This document shows, piece by piece, positions 23,516-36,077 of a stretch of 64,000 nt of DNA. The position numbers and the translations under genes are program-made. Position 1 is the stretch's first letter. Every line of letters begins with the position of its first letter. This stretch comes from Psococerastis gibbosa (lineage: Eukaryota; Arthropoda; Insecta; Psocodea; Psocidae): positions 186,001 through 250,000 of the forward strand of contig OZ020485.1 in the NCBI GenBank assembly GCA_963971405.1, in the 5' to 3' direction. Under the pieces are notes generated by a model that saw only the letters and a list, made by a program, of their open reading frames with translations, did not search any database and was not told the DNA's origin.

Positions 23516-25826
23516 CAATTGCTCCTGCGTGTTCATCGGTGTAAATGTAGCTACAAAAAATTCATTCGACAAGAATACGAAAAATAGCTCTATACTTATT
23601 TTATTTTTTTTAAAGGTCTTGATATGACACGGGTGTCTTAATTTGGCTTATTTTTGCTCATTGTATTGTAATTAACATTGAGCAATTGCTCCTGCGTGTT
23701 CATCGGTGTAAATGTAGCTAAAAAAAATTCATTCGACAAGAATAAGAAAAATAGCTATTTACTTATTTTATTTTTTTAAAGGTTTTAAAAGGATATAGGT
23801 GTCTTAATTTTGCTTATTTTGGCTCATTGTATTGTACTTGACATTGAACAATTGCTCCTGCGTGTTCATCGGTTTAAATTTTGCTAAAAAAAATTCATTC
23901 GACATGAATAAAAAAAATGGCTATTTACTTATTTTATTTTTTTTAAAGGTCTTGATATGATAAGGGTGTCTTAATTTTGCTTATTTTGGCTCACTGTATT
24001 GAAGTTAACATTGAGCAATTGCTCCTGCGTGTTCATCGGTGTAAATGTAGCTAAAAAAAATTCATTCGACAAGAATAAGAAAAATAGCTATTTACTTATT
24101 TTATTTTTTTTAAAGGTTTTAAAAAGATAAAGGTGTCTTTATTTTGCTTATTTTGGCTCAATGTATTGTACTTAACATTGAGCAATTGTTCCTGCGTGTT
24201 CATCGGTGTAAAAGTAGCTAAAAAAAATTCATTCGTCAAGAATAAGAAAAATAGCTATTTACTTATTTTATTTTTTTTAAAGGTCTTAAAAAGATATAGG
24301 TGTCTTAATTTTGCTTATTTAGGCTCATTGTATTGTACTTAACATTGGCCACTTGCTCCTGCGTGTCCATCGGTGTAAATGTAGCTACAAAAAATTCATT
24401 CGACAAGAATACGAAAAATAGCTATATACTTATTTTATTTTTTTTAAAGGTCTTGATATGACACGGGTGTCTTAATTTGGCTTATTTAGGCTCACTGTAT
24501 TGAAATTAACATTGAGCAATTGCTCCTGCGTGTTCATCGGTGTAAATGTGGCTAAAAAAAAATTCATTCGACAAGAATAAGAAAAATAGCTATTTACTTA
24601 TTTTATTTTTTTAAAGGTTTTAAAAAGATAAAGATGTCTTAATTTTGCTTATTTTGGCTCATTGTATTGTACTTGACATTGAGAAATTGCTCCTGCGTGT
24701 TCAACGGTTTAAATGTTGCTAAAAAAAATTCATTCGACAAGAATAAAAAAAATTGCTATTTACTTATTTTATTTTTTTTAAAGGTCTTGATATGATCAGG
24801 GTGTCTTAATTTGGCTTATTTTGGCTCACTGTATTGTACTTAACATTAAGCAATTGCTCCTGCGTGTTCATCGGTGTAAATGTAGCTAAAAAAAATTCAT
24901 TCGACAAGAATAAGAAAAATAGCTATTTACTTATTTTATTTTTTTAAAGGTCTTAAAAAGATATAGGTGTCTTAATTTTCCTTGTTTAGGTACATTGTGT
25001 AGTACTTAACATTGAGCAATTGCTCCTGCGTGTTCATCGGTGTAAATGTAGCTACAAAAAATTCATTCGACAAGAATACGAAAAATAGCTATATACTTAT
25101 TTTATTTTTTTTAATGGTCTTGAAATGATATGGGTGTCTCAATATTGCTTATTTTGACTCATTGTATTGTACTTAACATTGAGCAATTGCTCCTGCGTGT
25201 TCATCGGTTTAAATGTTGCTAAAAAAAATTCATTCGACAAGAATACGAAAAATAGCTCTATACTTATTTTATTTTTTTTTAAGGTCTTGATGTGACACGG
25301 GTGTCTTAATTTGGCTTATTTTTGCTCAATGTATTGTAATTAACATTGAGCAATTGCTCCTGCGTGTTCATCGGTGTAAATGTAGCTAAAAAAAATTCAT
25401 TCGACAAGTATAAGAAAAATAGCTATTTAATTATTTTATTTTTTTAAAGGTTTTAAAAAGATATAGGTGTCTTAATTTTGCTTATTTTGGCTCATTGTAT
25501 TGTACTTGACATTGAACAATTGCTCCTGCGTGTTCATCGGTTTAAATGTTGCTAAAAAAAATTCATTCGACAAGAATAAAAAAAATGGCTATTTACTTAT
25601 TTTATTTTTTTTAAAGGTCTTGATATGATAAGGGTGTCTTCATTTTGCTTATTTTGGCTCATTGTATTGTACTTAACATTGAGCAATTGCTCCTGCGAGT
25701 TCATCGGTGTAAATGTAGCTAAAAAAAATTCATTCGACAAGAATAAGAAAAATAGCTATTTACTTATTTAATTTTTTTTAAAGGTTTTAAAAAGATATAG
25801 GTGCCTTAATTTTGCTTATTTTGGCT

Positions 25827-25843
25827 ATTTGCTTATTTAGGCT
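25827..25843 (+). repeat. 17-bp intramonomer insertion (U2, first)
   Basis: Same insertion and same GTGCCTTAA marker as at 19635; this is the copy in the first half of the 1,184-bp duplication. Confidence 0.85.
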
Positions 25844-27010
25844 CATTGTATTGTACTTAACATTGACCACTTGCTCCTGCGTGTTCATCGGTGTAAATGT
25901 AGCTACATAAAATTCATTCGACAAGAATACGAAAAATAGCTCTATACTTATTTTATTTTTTTTAAAGGTCTTGATATGACACGGGTGTCTTAATTTGGCT
26001 TATTTTTGCTCATTGTATTGTAATTAACATTGAGCAATTGCTCCTGCGTGTTCATCGGTGTAAATGTAGCTAAAAAAAATTCATTCGACAAGAATAAGAA
26101 AAATAGCTATTTACTTATTTTATTTTTTTAAAGGTTTTAAAAGGATATAGGTGTCTTAATTTTGCTTATTTTGGCTCACTGTATTGTACTTGTTATTGAA
26201 CAATTGCTCCTGCGTGTTCATCGGTTTAAATGTTGCTAAAAAAAATTCATTCGACAAGAATAAAAAAAATGGCTATTTACTTATTTTATTTTTTTTAAAG
26301 GTCTTGATATGATAAGGGTGTCTTAATTTTGCTTATTTTGGCTCACTGTATTGAACTTAACATTGAGCAATTGCTCCTGCGTGTTCATCGGTGTAAATGT
26401 AGCTAAAAAAAATTCATTCGACAAGAATACGAAAAATAGCTCTATACTTATTTTATTTTTTTTAAAGGTCTTGATATGACACGGGTGTCTTAATTTGGCT
26501 TATTTTTGCTCATTGTATTGTAACTAACATTGAGCAATTGCTCCTGCGTGTTCATCGGTGTAAATGTAGCTAAAAAAAATTCATTCGACAAGTATAAGAA
26601 AAATAGCTATTTAATTATTTTATTTTTTTAAAGGTTTTAAAAAGATATAGGTGTCTTAATTTTGCTTATTTTGGCTCATTGTATTGTACTTGACATTGAA
26701 CAATTGCTCCTGCGTGTTCATCGGTTTAAATGTTGCTAAAAAAAATTCATTCGACAAGAATAAAAAAAATGGCTATTTACTTATTTTATTTTTTTTAAAG
26801 GTCTTGATATGATAAGGGTGTCTTCATTTTGCTTATTTTGGCTCATTGTATTGTACTTAACATTGAGCAATTGCTCCTGCGAGTTCATCGGTGTAAATGT
26901 AGCTAAAAAAAATTCATTCGACAAGAATAAGAAAAATAGCTATTTACTTATTTAATTTTTTTTAAAGGTTTTAAAAAGATATAGGTGCCTTAATTTTGCT
27001 TATTTTGGCT

Positions 27011-27027
27011 ATTTGCTTATTTAGGCT
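27011..27027 (+). repeat. 17-bp intramonomer insertion (U2, second)
   Basis: Same insertion as at 25827, displaced by 1,184 bp, confirming the internal duplication of U2. Confidence 0.85.
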
Positions 27028-30000
27028 CATTGTATTGTACTTAACATTGACCACTTGCTCCTGCGTGTTCATCGGTGTAAATGTAGCTACATAAAATTCA
27101 TTCGACAAGAATACGAAAAATAGCTCTATACTTATTTTATTTTTTTTAAAGGTCTTGATATGACACGGGTGTCTTAATTTGGCTTATTTTTGCTCATTGT
27201 ATTGTAATTAACATTGAGCAATTGCTCCTGCGTGTTCATCGGTGTAAATGTAGCTAAAAAAAATTCATTCGACAAGAATAAGAAAAATAGCTATTTACTT
27301 ATTTTATTTTTTTAAAGGTTTTAAAAGGATATAGGTGTCTTAATTTTGCTTATTTCGGCTCACTGTATTGTACTTGTTATTGAACAATTGCTCCTGCGTG
27401 TTCATCGGTTTAAATGTTGCTAAAAAAAATTCATTCGACAAGAATAAAAAAAATGGCTATTTACTTATTTTATTTTTTTTAAAGGTCTTGATATGATAAG
27501 GGTGTCTTAATTTTGCTTATTTTGGCTCACTGTATTGAACTTAACATTGAGCAATTGCTCCTGCGTGTTCATCGGTGTAAATGTAGCTAAAAAAAATTCA
27601 TTCGACAAGAATACGAAAAATAGCTCTATTTCTATTTTATTTTTTTTAAAGGTCTTGATATGACACGGGTGTCTTAATTTGGCTTATTTTTGCTCATTGT
27701 ATTGTAACTAACATTGAGCAATTGCTCCTGCGTGTTCATCGGTGTAAATGTAGCTAAAAAAAATTCATTCGACAAGAATAAGAAAAATAGCTATTTACTT
27801 ATTTTATTTTTTTTAAAGGTTTTAAAATGATATAGGTGTCGTTATTTTGCTTATTTTGGCTCAATGTATTGTACTTAATATTGAGCGATTGTTCCAGTGT
27901 GTTCATCGGTGTAAATGTAGCTAAAAAAAATTCATTCGACAAGAATAAGAAAAATAGCTATTTACTTATTTTATTTTTTTTAAAGGTCTTAAAAAGATAT
28001 AGGTGTCTTAATTTTGCTTGTTTAGGTACATTGTGTAGGACTTAACATTGGCCACTTGCTCCTGCGTGTTCATCGGTGTAAGTGTAGCTAAAAAAAATTC
28101 ATTCGACAAGAATAAGAAAAATAGCTATTTACTTATTTTATTTTTTTTAAAGGTTTTAAAAAGATATAGGTGTCTTTATTTTGCTTATTTTGGCTCAATG
28201 TATTGTACTTAACATTGAGCAATTGTTCCTGCGTGTTCATCGGTGTAAATGTAGCTAAAAAAAATTCATTCGACACGAATAAGAAAAATAGATATTTACT
28301 TATTTTATTTTTTTTAAAGGTCTTAAAAAGATATAGGTGTCTTAATTTTGCTTATTGAGGCTCATTGTATTGTACTTAACATCGGCCACTTGCTCCTGCG
28401 TGTTCCTCGGTGTAAATGTAGCTACAAAAAATTCATTCGACAAGAATACGAAAAATAGCTATATACTTATTTTATTTTTTTTAAAGGTCTTGATATGACA
28501 CGGGTGTCTTAATTTGGCTTATATAGGCTCACTGTATTGTAATTAACATTGTGCAATTGCTCCTGCGTGTTCGTCGGTGTAAATGTGGCTAAAAAAAATT
28601 CATTCGACAAGAATAAGAAAAATAGCTATTTACTTATTTTATTTTTTTTAAAGGTTTTAAAAAGATATAGGTGTCTTAATTTTGCTTATTTTGGCTCAAT
28701 GTATTGTACTCAACATCGAGCAGTTGTTCCTGCGTGTTCATCGGTGTAAATGTAGCTAAAAAAAATTCATTCGACAAGAATAAGAAAAATAGCTATTTAT
28801 TTATTTTATTTTTTTTAAAGGTCTTAAAAAGATATAGGTGTCTTAATTTTGCTTATTTAGGCTCATTGTATTGTACTTAACATTGGCCACTTGCTCCTGC
28901 GTGTTCATCGGTGTAAATGTTGCTAAAAAAAATTCATTCGACAAGAATAAAAAAAATAGCTATTTACTTATTTTATTTTTTTTAAAGGTCTTGATATGAT
29001 AAGTGTGTCTTAATTTGGCTTATTATGGCTCATTGTATTGTACTTAACATTGAGCAATTGCTCCTGCGTGTTCATCGGTGTAAATGTAGCTAAAAAAAAT
29101 TCATTCGACAAGAATAAGAAAAATAGCTATTTACTTATTTTATTTTTTTAAAGGTCTTAAAAAGATATAGGTGTCTTAATTTTGCTTGTTTAGGTACATT
29201 GTGTAGGACTTAACATTGAACAATTGCTCCTGCGTGTTCATCGGTGTAAATGTAGCTACAAAAAATTCATTCGACAAGAATACGATAATAGCTATATACT
29301 TTTTTTATTTTTTTTAATGGTCTTGAAATGATATGTGTGTCTTAGTTTTGCTTATTTTGACTCACTGTATTGTACTTAACATTGAGCAATTGCTCCTGCG
29401 TGTTCATCGGAGTAAATGTAGCTAAACAAAATTCATTCGACAAGAATACAAAAAATAGCTATATACTTATTTTATTTTTTTAAAGGTCTTAAAAAGATAT
29501 AGGTGTCTTAATTTTGCTTATTTAGGCTCACTGTATTGTACTAAACATTGACCAATTGCTCCTGCGTGTTCATCGGTGTAAATGTAGCTACAAAAAATTC
29601 ATTCGACAAGAATACAAAAAATAGCTATATACTTATTTTATTTTTTTAAAGGTCTTAAAAAGATATAGGTGTCTTAATTTTGCTTATTTAGGCTCATTGT
29701 ATTGTACTTAACATTGACCACTTGCTCCTGCGTGTTCATCGGTGTAAATGTAGCTACAAAAAATTCATTCGACAAGAATACGAAAAATAGCTCTATACTT
29801 ATTTTATTTTTTTTAAAGGTCTTGATATGACACGGGTGTCTTAATTTGGCTTATTTTTGCTCATTGTATTGTAATTAACATTGAGCAATTGTTCCTGCGT
29901 GTTCATCGGTGTAAATGTAGCTAAAAAAAATTCATTCGACAAGAATAAGAAAAATAGCTATTTACTTATTTTATTTTTTTTAAAGGTCTTAAAAAGATAT

Positions 30001-30718
30001 AGGTGTCTTAATTTTAATTATTTAGGCTCATTGTATTGTAGTTAACATTGGCCACTTGCTCCTGCGTGTTCATCGGTGTAAATGTTGCTAAAAAAAAATT
30101 CATTCGACAAGAATAAAAAAAATAGCTATTTACTTATTTTATTTTTTTTAAAGGTCTTGATATGATAAGGGTGTCTTAATTTGGCTTATTTTGGCTCATT
30201 GTATTGTACTTAACATTGAGCAATTGCTCCTGCGTGTTCATCGGTGTAAATGTAGCTAAAAAAAATTCATTCGACAAGAATAAGAAAAATAGCTATTTAC
30301 TTATTTTATTTTTTTAAAGGTCTTAAAAAGATATAGGTGTCTTAATTTTGCTTGTTTACGTACATTGTGTAGGACTTAACATTCAACAATTGCTCCTGCG
30401 TGTTCATCGGAGTAAATGTAGCTAAACAAAATTCATTCGACAAGAATAAAAAAAATAGCTATTTACTTATTTTATTTTTTTTAAAGGTCTTAAAAAGATA
30501 TAGGTGTCTACTTTTGCTTGTTTAGGCTCACTGTATTGTACTAAACATTGACCAATTGCTCCTGCGTGTTCATCGGTGTAAATGTAGCTACAAAAAATTC
30601 ATTCGACAAGAATACAAAAAATAGCTATATACTTATTTTATTTTTTTAAAGGTCTTTAAAAGATATAGGTGTCTTAATTTTGCTTATTTAGGCTCATTGT
30701 ATTGTAGTGAACATTGAC

Positions 30719-30891
30719 CACTTGCACATTGCTCCTGCGTGTTCATCGGAGTAAATGTAGCTAAACAAAATTCATTCGACAAGAATAAAAAAAATAGCTA
30801 TTTACTTATTTTATTTTTTTTAAAGGTCTTAAAAAGATATAGGTGTCTACTTTTGCTTGTTTAGGCTCACTGTATTGTACTAAACATTGAC
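30719..30891 (+). repeat. 173-bp extra monomer with 7-bp junction in U3
   Basis: This is the exact counterpart of 23343-23515, at an offset of 7,376 bp, with the same CACTTGCACATTGCTCC head. Its presence in U2 and U3 but not U1 shows that U2 and U3 share a more recent common ancestor. Confidence 0.88.
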
Positions 30892-33202
30892 CAATTGCTC
30901 CTGCGTGTTCATCGGTGTAAATGTAGCTACAAAAAATTCATTCGACAAGAATACGAAAAATAGCTCTATACTTATTTTATTTTTTTTAAAGGTCTTGATA
31001 TGACACGGGTGTCTTAATTTGGCTTATTTTTGCTCACTGTATTGTAATTAACATTGAGCAATTGCTCCTGCGTGTTCATTGGTGTAAATGTAGCTAAAAA
31101 AAATTCATTCGACAAGAATAAGAAAAATAGCTATTTACTTATTTTATTTTTTTAAAGGTTTTAAAAGGATATAGGTGTCTTAATTTTGCTTATTTTGGCT
31201 CATTGTATTGTACTTGACATTGAACAATTGCTCCTGCGTGTTCATCGGTTTAAATTTTGCTAAAAAAAATTCATTCGACATGAATAAAAAAAATGGCTAT
31301 TTACTTATTTTATTTTTTTTAAAGGTCTTGATATGATAAGGGTGTCTTAATTTTGCTTATTTTGGCTCACTGTATTGAAGTTAACATTGAGCAATTGCTC
31401 CTGCGTGTTCATCGGTGTAAATGTAGCTAAAAAAAATTCATTCGACAAGAATAAGAAAAATAGCTATTTACTTATTTTATTTTTTTTAAAGGTTTTAAAA
31501 AGATAAAGGTGTCTTTATTTTGCTTATTTTGGCTCAATGTATTGTACTTAACATTGAGCAATTGTTCCTGCGTGTTCATCGGTGTAAAAGTAGCTAAAAA
31601 AAATTCATTCGTCAAGAATAAGAAAAATAGCTATTTACTTATTTTATTTTTTTTAAAGGTCTTAAAAAGATATAGGTGTCTTAATTTTGCTTATTTAGGC
31701 TCATTGTATTGTACTTAACATTGGCCACTTGCTCCTGCGTGTCCATCGGTGTAAATGTAGCTACAAAAAATTCATTCGACAAGAATACGAAAAATAGCTA
31801 TATACTTATTTTATTTTTTTTAAAGGTCTTGATATGACACGGGTGTCTTAATTTGGCTTATTTAGGCTCACTGTATTGAAATTAACATTGAGCAATTGCT
31901 CCTGCGTGTTCATCGGTGTAAATGTGGCTAAAAAAAAATTCATTCGACAAGAATAAGAAAAATAGCTATTTACTTATTTTATTTTTTTAAAGGTTTTAAA
32001 AAGATAAAGATGTCTTAATTTTGCTTATTTTGGCTCATTGTATTGTACTTGACATTGAGAAATTGCTCCTGCGTGTTCAACGGTTTAAATGTTGTTAAAA
32101 AAAATTCATTCGACAAGAATAAAAAAAATTGCTATTTACTTATTTTATTTTTTTTAAAGGTCTTGATATGATCAGGGTGTCTTAATTTGGCTTATTTTGG
32201 CTCACTGTATTGTACTTAACATTAAGCAATTGCTCCTGCGTGTTCATCGGTGTAAATGTAGCTAAAAAAAATTCATTCGACAAGAATAAGAAAAATAGCT
32301 ATTTACTTATTTTATTTTTTTAAAGGTCTTAAAAAGATATAGGTGTCTTAATTTTCCTTGTTTAGGTACATTGTGTAGTACTTAACATTGAGCAATTGCT
32401 CCTGCGTGTTCATCGGTGTAAATGTAGCTACAAAAAATTCATTCGACAAGAATACGAAAAATAGCTATATACTTATTTTATTTTTTTTAATGGTCTTGAA
32501 ATGATATGGGTGTCTCAATATTGCTTATTTTGACTCATTGTATTGTACTTAACATTGAGCAATTGCTCCTGCGTGTTCATCGGTTTAAATGTTGCTAAAA
32601 AAAATTCATTCGACAAGAATACGAAAAATAGCTCTATACTTATTTTATTTTTTTTTAAGGTCTTGATGTGACACGGGTGTCTTAATTTGGCTTATTTTTG
32701 CTCAATGTATTGTAATTAACATTGAGCAATTGCTCCTGCGTGTTCATCGGTGTAAATGTAGCTAAAAAAAATTCATTCGACAAGTATAAGAAAAATAGCT
32801 ATTTAATTATTTTATTTTTTTAAAGGTTTTAAAAAGATATAGGTGTCTTAATTTTGCTTATTTTGGCTCATTGTATTGTACTTGACATTGAACAATTGCT
32901 CCTGCGTGTTCATCGGTTTAAATGTTGCTAAAAAAAATTCATTCGACAAGAATAAAAAAAATGGCTATTTACTTATTTTATTTTTTTTAAAGGTCTTGAT
33001 ATGATAAGGGTGTCTTCATTTTGCTTATTTTGGCTCATTGTATTGTACTTAACATTGAGCAATTGCTCCTGCGAGTTCATCGGTGTAAATGTAGCTAAAA
33101 AAAATTCATTCGACAAGAATAAGAAAAATAGCTATTTACTTATTTAATTTTTTTTAAAGGTTTTAAAAAGATATAGGTGCCTTAATTTTGCTTATTTTGG
33201 CT

Positions 33203-33219
33203 ATTTGCTTATTTAGGCT
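33203..33219 (+). repeat. 17-bp intramonomer insertion (U3)
   Basis: Same insertion and GTGCCTTAA marker as in U1 and U2, at the expected superunit position. Confidence 0.85.
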
Positions 33220-34244
33220 CATTGTATTGTACTTAACATTGACCACTTGCTCCTGCGTGTTCATCGGTGTAAATGTAGCTACATAAAATTCATTCGACAA
33301 GAATACGAAAAATAGCTCTATACTTATTTTATTTTTTTTAAAGGTCTTGATATGACACGGGTGTCTTAATTTGGCTTATTTTTGCTCATTGTATTGTAAT
33401 TAACATTGAGCAATTGCTCCTGCGTGTTCATCGGTGTAAATGTAGCTAAAAAAAATTCATTCGACAAGAATAAGAAAAATAGCTATTTACTTATTTTATT
33501 TTTTTAAAGGTTTTAAAAGGATATAGGTGTCTTAATTTTGCTTATTTTGGCTCACTGTATTGTACTTGTTATTGAACAATTGCTCCTGCGTGTTCATCGG
33601 TTTAAATGTTGCTAAAAAAAATTCATTCGACAAGAATAAAAAAAATGGCTATTTACTTATTTTATTTTTTTTAAAGGTCTTGATATGATAAGGGTGTCTT
33701 AATTTTGCTTATTTTGGCTCACTGTATTGAACTTAACATTGAGCAATTGCTCCTGCGTGTTCATCGGTGTAAATGTAGCTAAAAAAAATTCATTCGACAA
33801 GAATACGAAAAATAGCTCTATACTTATTTTATTTTTTTTAAAGGTCTTGATATGACACGGGTGTCTTAATTTGGCTTATTTTTGCTCATTGTATTGTAAC
33901 TAACATTGAGCAATTGCTCCTGCGTGTTCATCGGTGTAAATGTAGCTAAAAAAAATTCATTCGACAAGAATAAGAAAAATAGCTATTTACTTATTTTATT
34001 TTTTTTAAAGGTTTTAAAAAGATATAGGTGTCGTTATTTTGCTTATTTTGGCTCAATGTATTGTACTTAATATTGAGCGATTGTTCCAGTGTGTTCATCG
34101 GTGTAAATGTAGCTAAAAAAAATTCATTCGACAAGAATAAGAAAAATAGCTATTTACTTATTTTATTTTTTTTAAAGGTCTTAAAAAGATATAGGTGTCT
34201 TAATTTTAATTATTTAGGCTCATTGTATTGTAGTTAACATTGGC

Positions 34245-36077
34245 CACTTGCTCCTGCGTGTTCATCGGTGTAAATGTTGCTAAAAAAAAATTCATTCGAC
34301 AAGAATAAAAAAAATAGCTATTTACTTATTTTATTTTTTTTAAAGGTCTTGATATGATAAGGGTGTCTTAATTTGGCTTATTTTGGCTCATTGTATTGTA
34401 CTTAACATTGAGCAATTGCTCCTGCGTGTTCATCGGTGTAAATGTAGCTAAAAAGAATTCATTTGACAAGAATAAGAAAAATAGCTATTTACATATTTTA
34501 TTTTTTTAAAGGTCATAAAAAGATATAGGTGTCTTAATTTTGCTTGTTTACGTACATTGTGTAGGACTTAACATTCAACAATTGCTCCTGCGTGTTCATC
34601 GGTGTAAATGTAGCTACAAAAAATTCATTCGACAAGAATACGATAATAGCTATATACTTATTTTTTTTTTTTAATGGTCTTGAAATGATATGGGTGTCTT
34701 AGTTTTGCTTATTTTGACTCACTGTATTGTACTGAACATTGAGCAATTGCTCCTGCGTGTTCATCGGTGTAAATGTAGCTAAAAAAAATTCATTCGACAA
34801 GAATAAGAAAAATACCAATTTACTTATTTTATTTTTTTTAAAGGTTTTAAAAAGATATACGTGTTTTAGTTTTGCTTATTTTGGCTCATTGTATTGTAGT
34901 TAACATTGAGCAATTGCTTTTGCGTGTTCATCGGTGTAAATGTAGCTAAAAAAAATTCATTCGACAAGAATAAGAAAAATAGCTATTTACTTATTTTATT
35001 TTTTTAAAGGTTTTAAAAAGATATAGGTGTCTTAATTTTGCTTATTTTGGCTCATTGTACTGTACTTGACATTGAGCAATTGCTCCTGCGTGTTCATCGG
35101 TTTAAATGTTGCTAAAAAAAATTCATTCGACAAGAATAAAAAAAATTGCTATTAACTTATTTTATTTTTTTTAAAGGTCTTGATATGATAAGGGTGTCTT
35201 AATTTTGCTTATTTTGGCTCATTGTATTGAACTTAACATTGAGCAATTGCTCCTGCGTGTTGATCGGTGTAAATGTAGCTAAAAAAAATTCATTCGACAA
35301 GAATAAGAAAAATAGCTATTTACTTATTTTATTTTTTTTAAAGGTTTTAAAAAGATATAGGTGTCTTTATTTTGCTTGTTTTGACTCATTGTATTGTACT
35401 TAACATAAAGCAATTGCTCCTGCGTGTTCATCGGTTTAAATGTTGCTAAAAAAAATTCATTCGACAAGAATACGAAAAATTGCTATTTACTTATTTTATT
35501 TTTTTTAAAGGTTTTAAAAAGATATAGGTGTCTTAGTTTTGCTTATTTTGGCTCATTGTATTGTATTTAACATTGAGCAATTGCTCCTGCGAGTTCATCG
35601 GCGTAAATGTAGCTAAAACAAATTCATTCGACAAGAATAAGAAAAATAGCTATTTATTTATTTTATTTTTTTTAAAGGTTTTAAAAAGATAAACGTGTCT
35701 TAATTTTGCTTATTTAGGCTCATTGTATTGTATTTAACATTGGCCACTTGCTCCTGCGTGTTCATCTGTGTAAATGTAGCTACCAAAAATTCATTCGACA
35801 AGAATACGAAAAATAGCTATATACTTATTTTATTTTTTTTAAAGGTCTTGATATGACACGGGTGTCTTAGTTTGGCTTATTTTGGCTCATTGTATTGTAA
35901 TTAACATTGAGCAATAGCTCATGCGTGTTCATCGGTGTAAATGTAGCTAAAAAAAATTCATTCGACAAGAATAAGAAAAATAGCTATTTACTTATTTTAT
36001 TTTTTTAAAGGTTTTAAAAAGATATAGGTGTCTTAATTTTGCTTATATTGGCTCACTGTATTATACTTGACATTGAA
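34245..36077 (+). repeat. 11-monomer block copied from 12.49-14.49 kb
   Basis: The start matches 12493 onward at an offset of 21,752 bp, including the AAAAAGAATTC, ACGTACATTG and ATACCAATTTAC markers. Near 34880 one monomer present at about 13121-13290 is missing, and from there the match runs at 21,586 bp to the ATTATACTTGACATTGAAC tail. Private changes include ATTTGACAAG near 34462 and GCTTTTGCG near 34917. Confidence 0.86.

Larger units (their letters stand above)
25397..27764 (+). repeat. 1,184-bp (7-monomer) tandem duplication inside U2
   Basis: 25397-26580 and 26581-27764 repeat at an offset of 1,184 bp, anchored by the rare GACAAGTATAAG box variant and the following TTTAATTATTTT. The length equals seven monomers plus the 17-bp insertion they contain. 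U1 and U3 have only one copy of this stretch, so the duplication is private to U2 and probably the youngest event here. Confidence 0.92.
20677..28052 (+). repeat. Superunit copy U2 (44 monomers, 7,376 bp)
   Basis: U2 begins 6,019 bp after U1 and follows it closely throughout. It is longer by exactly 173 + 1,184 = 1,357 bp: a 173-bp monomer at 23343-23515 and an internal 1,184-bp duplication. With these two removed, its length equals that of U1. Small private variants include CTCTATTTCTATTTT near 27624. Confidence 0.92.
28053..34244 (+). repeat. Superunit copy U3 (37 monomers, 6,192 bp)
   Basis: U3 starts 7,376 bp after U2 and is 173 bp longer than U1 because it shares the 173-bp monomer (30719-30891). 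It lacks the 1,184-bp duplication. Its last stretch, from about 34205, leaves the superunit sequence: where U1 and U2 end with an A6 tail, U3 switches to an A4 body (TTAATTTTAATTATTTAGG). Private variants include TAAGTGTAG near 28079 and TTGTTAAAA near 32092. Confidence 0.9.
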
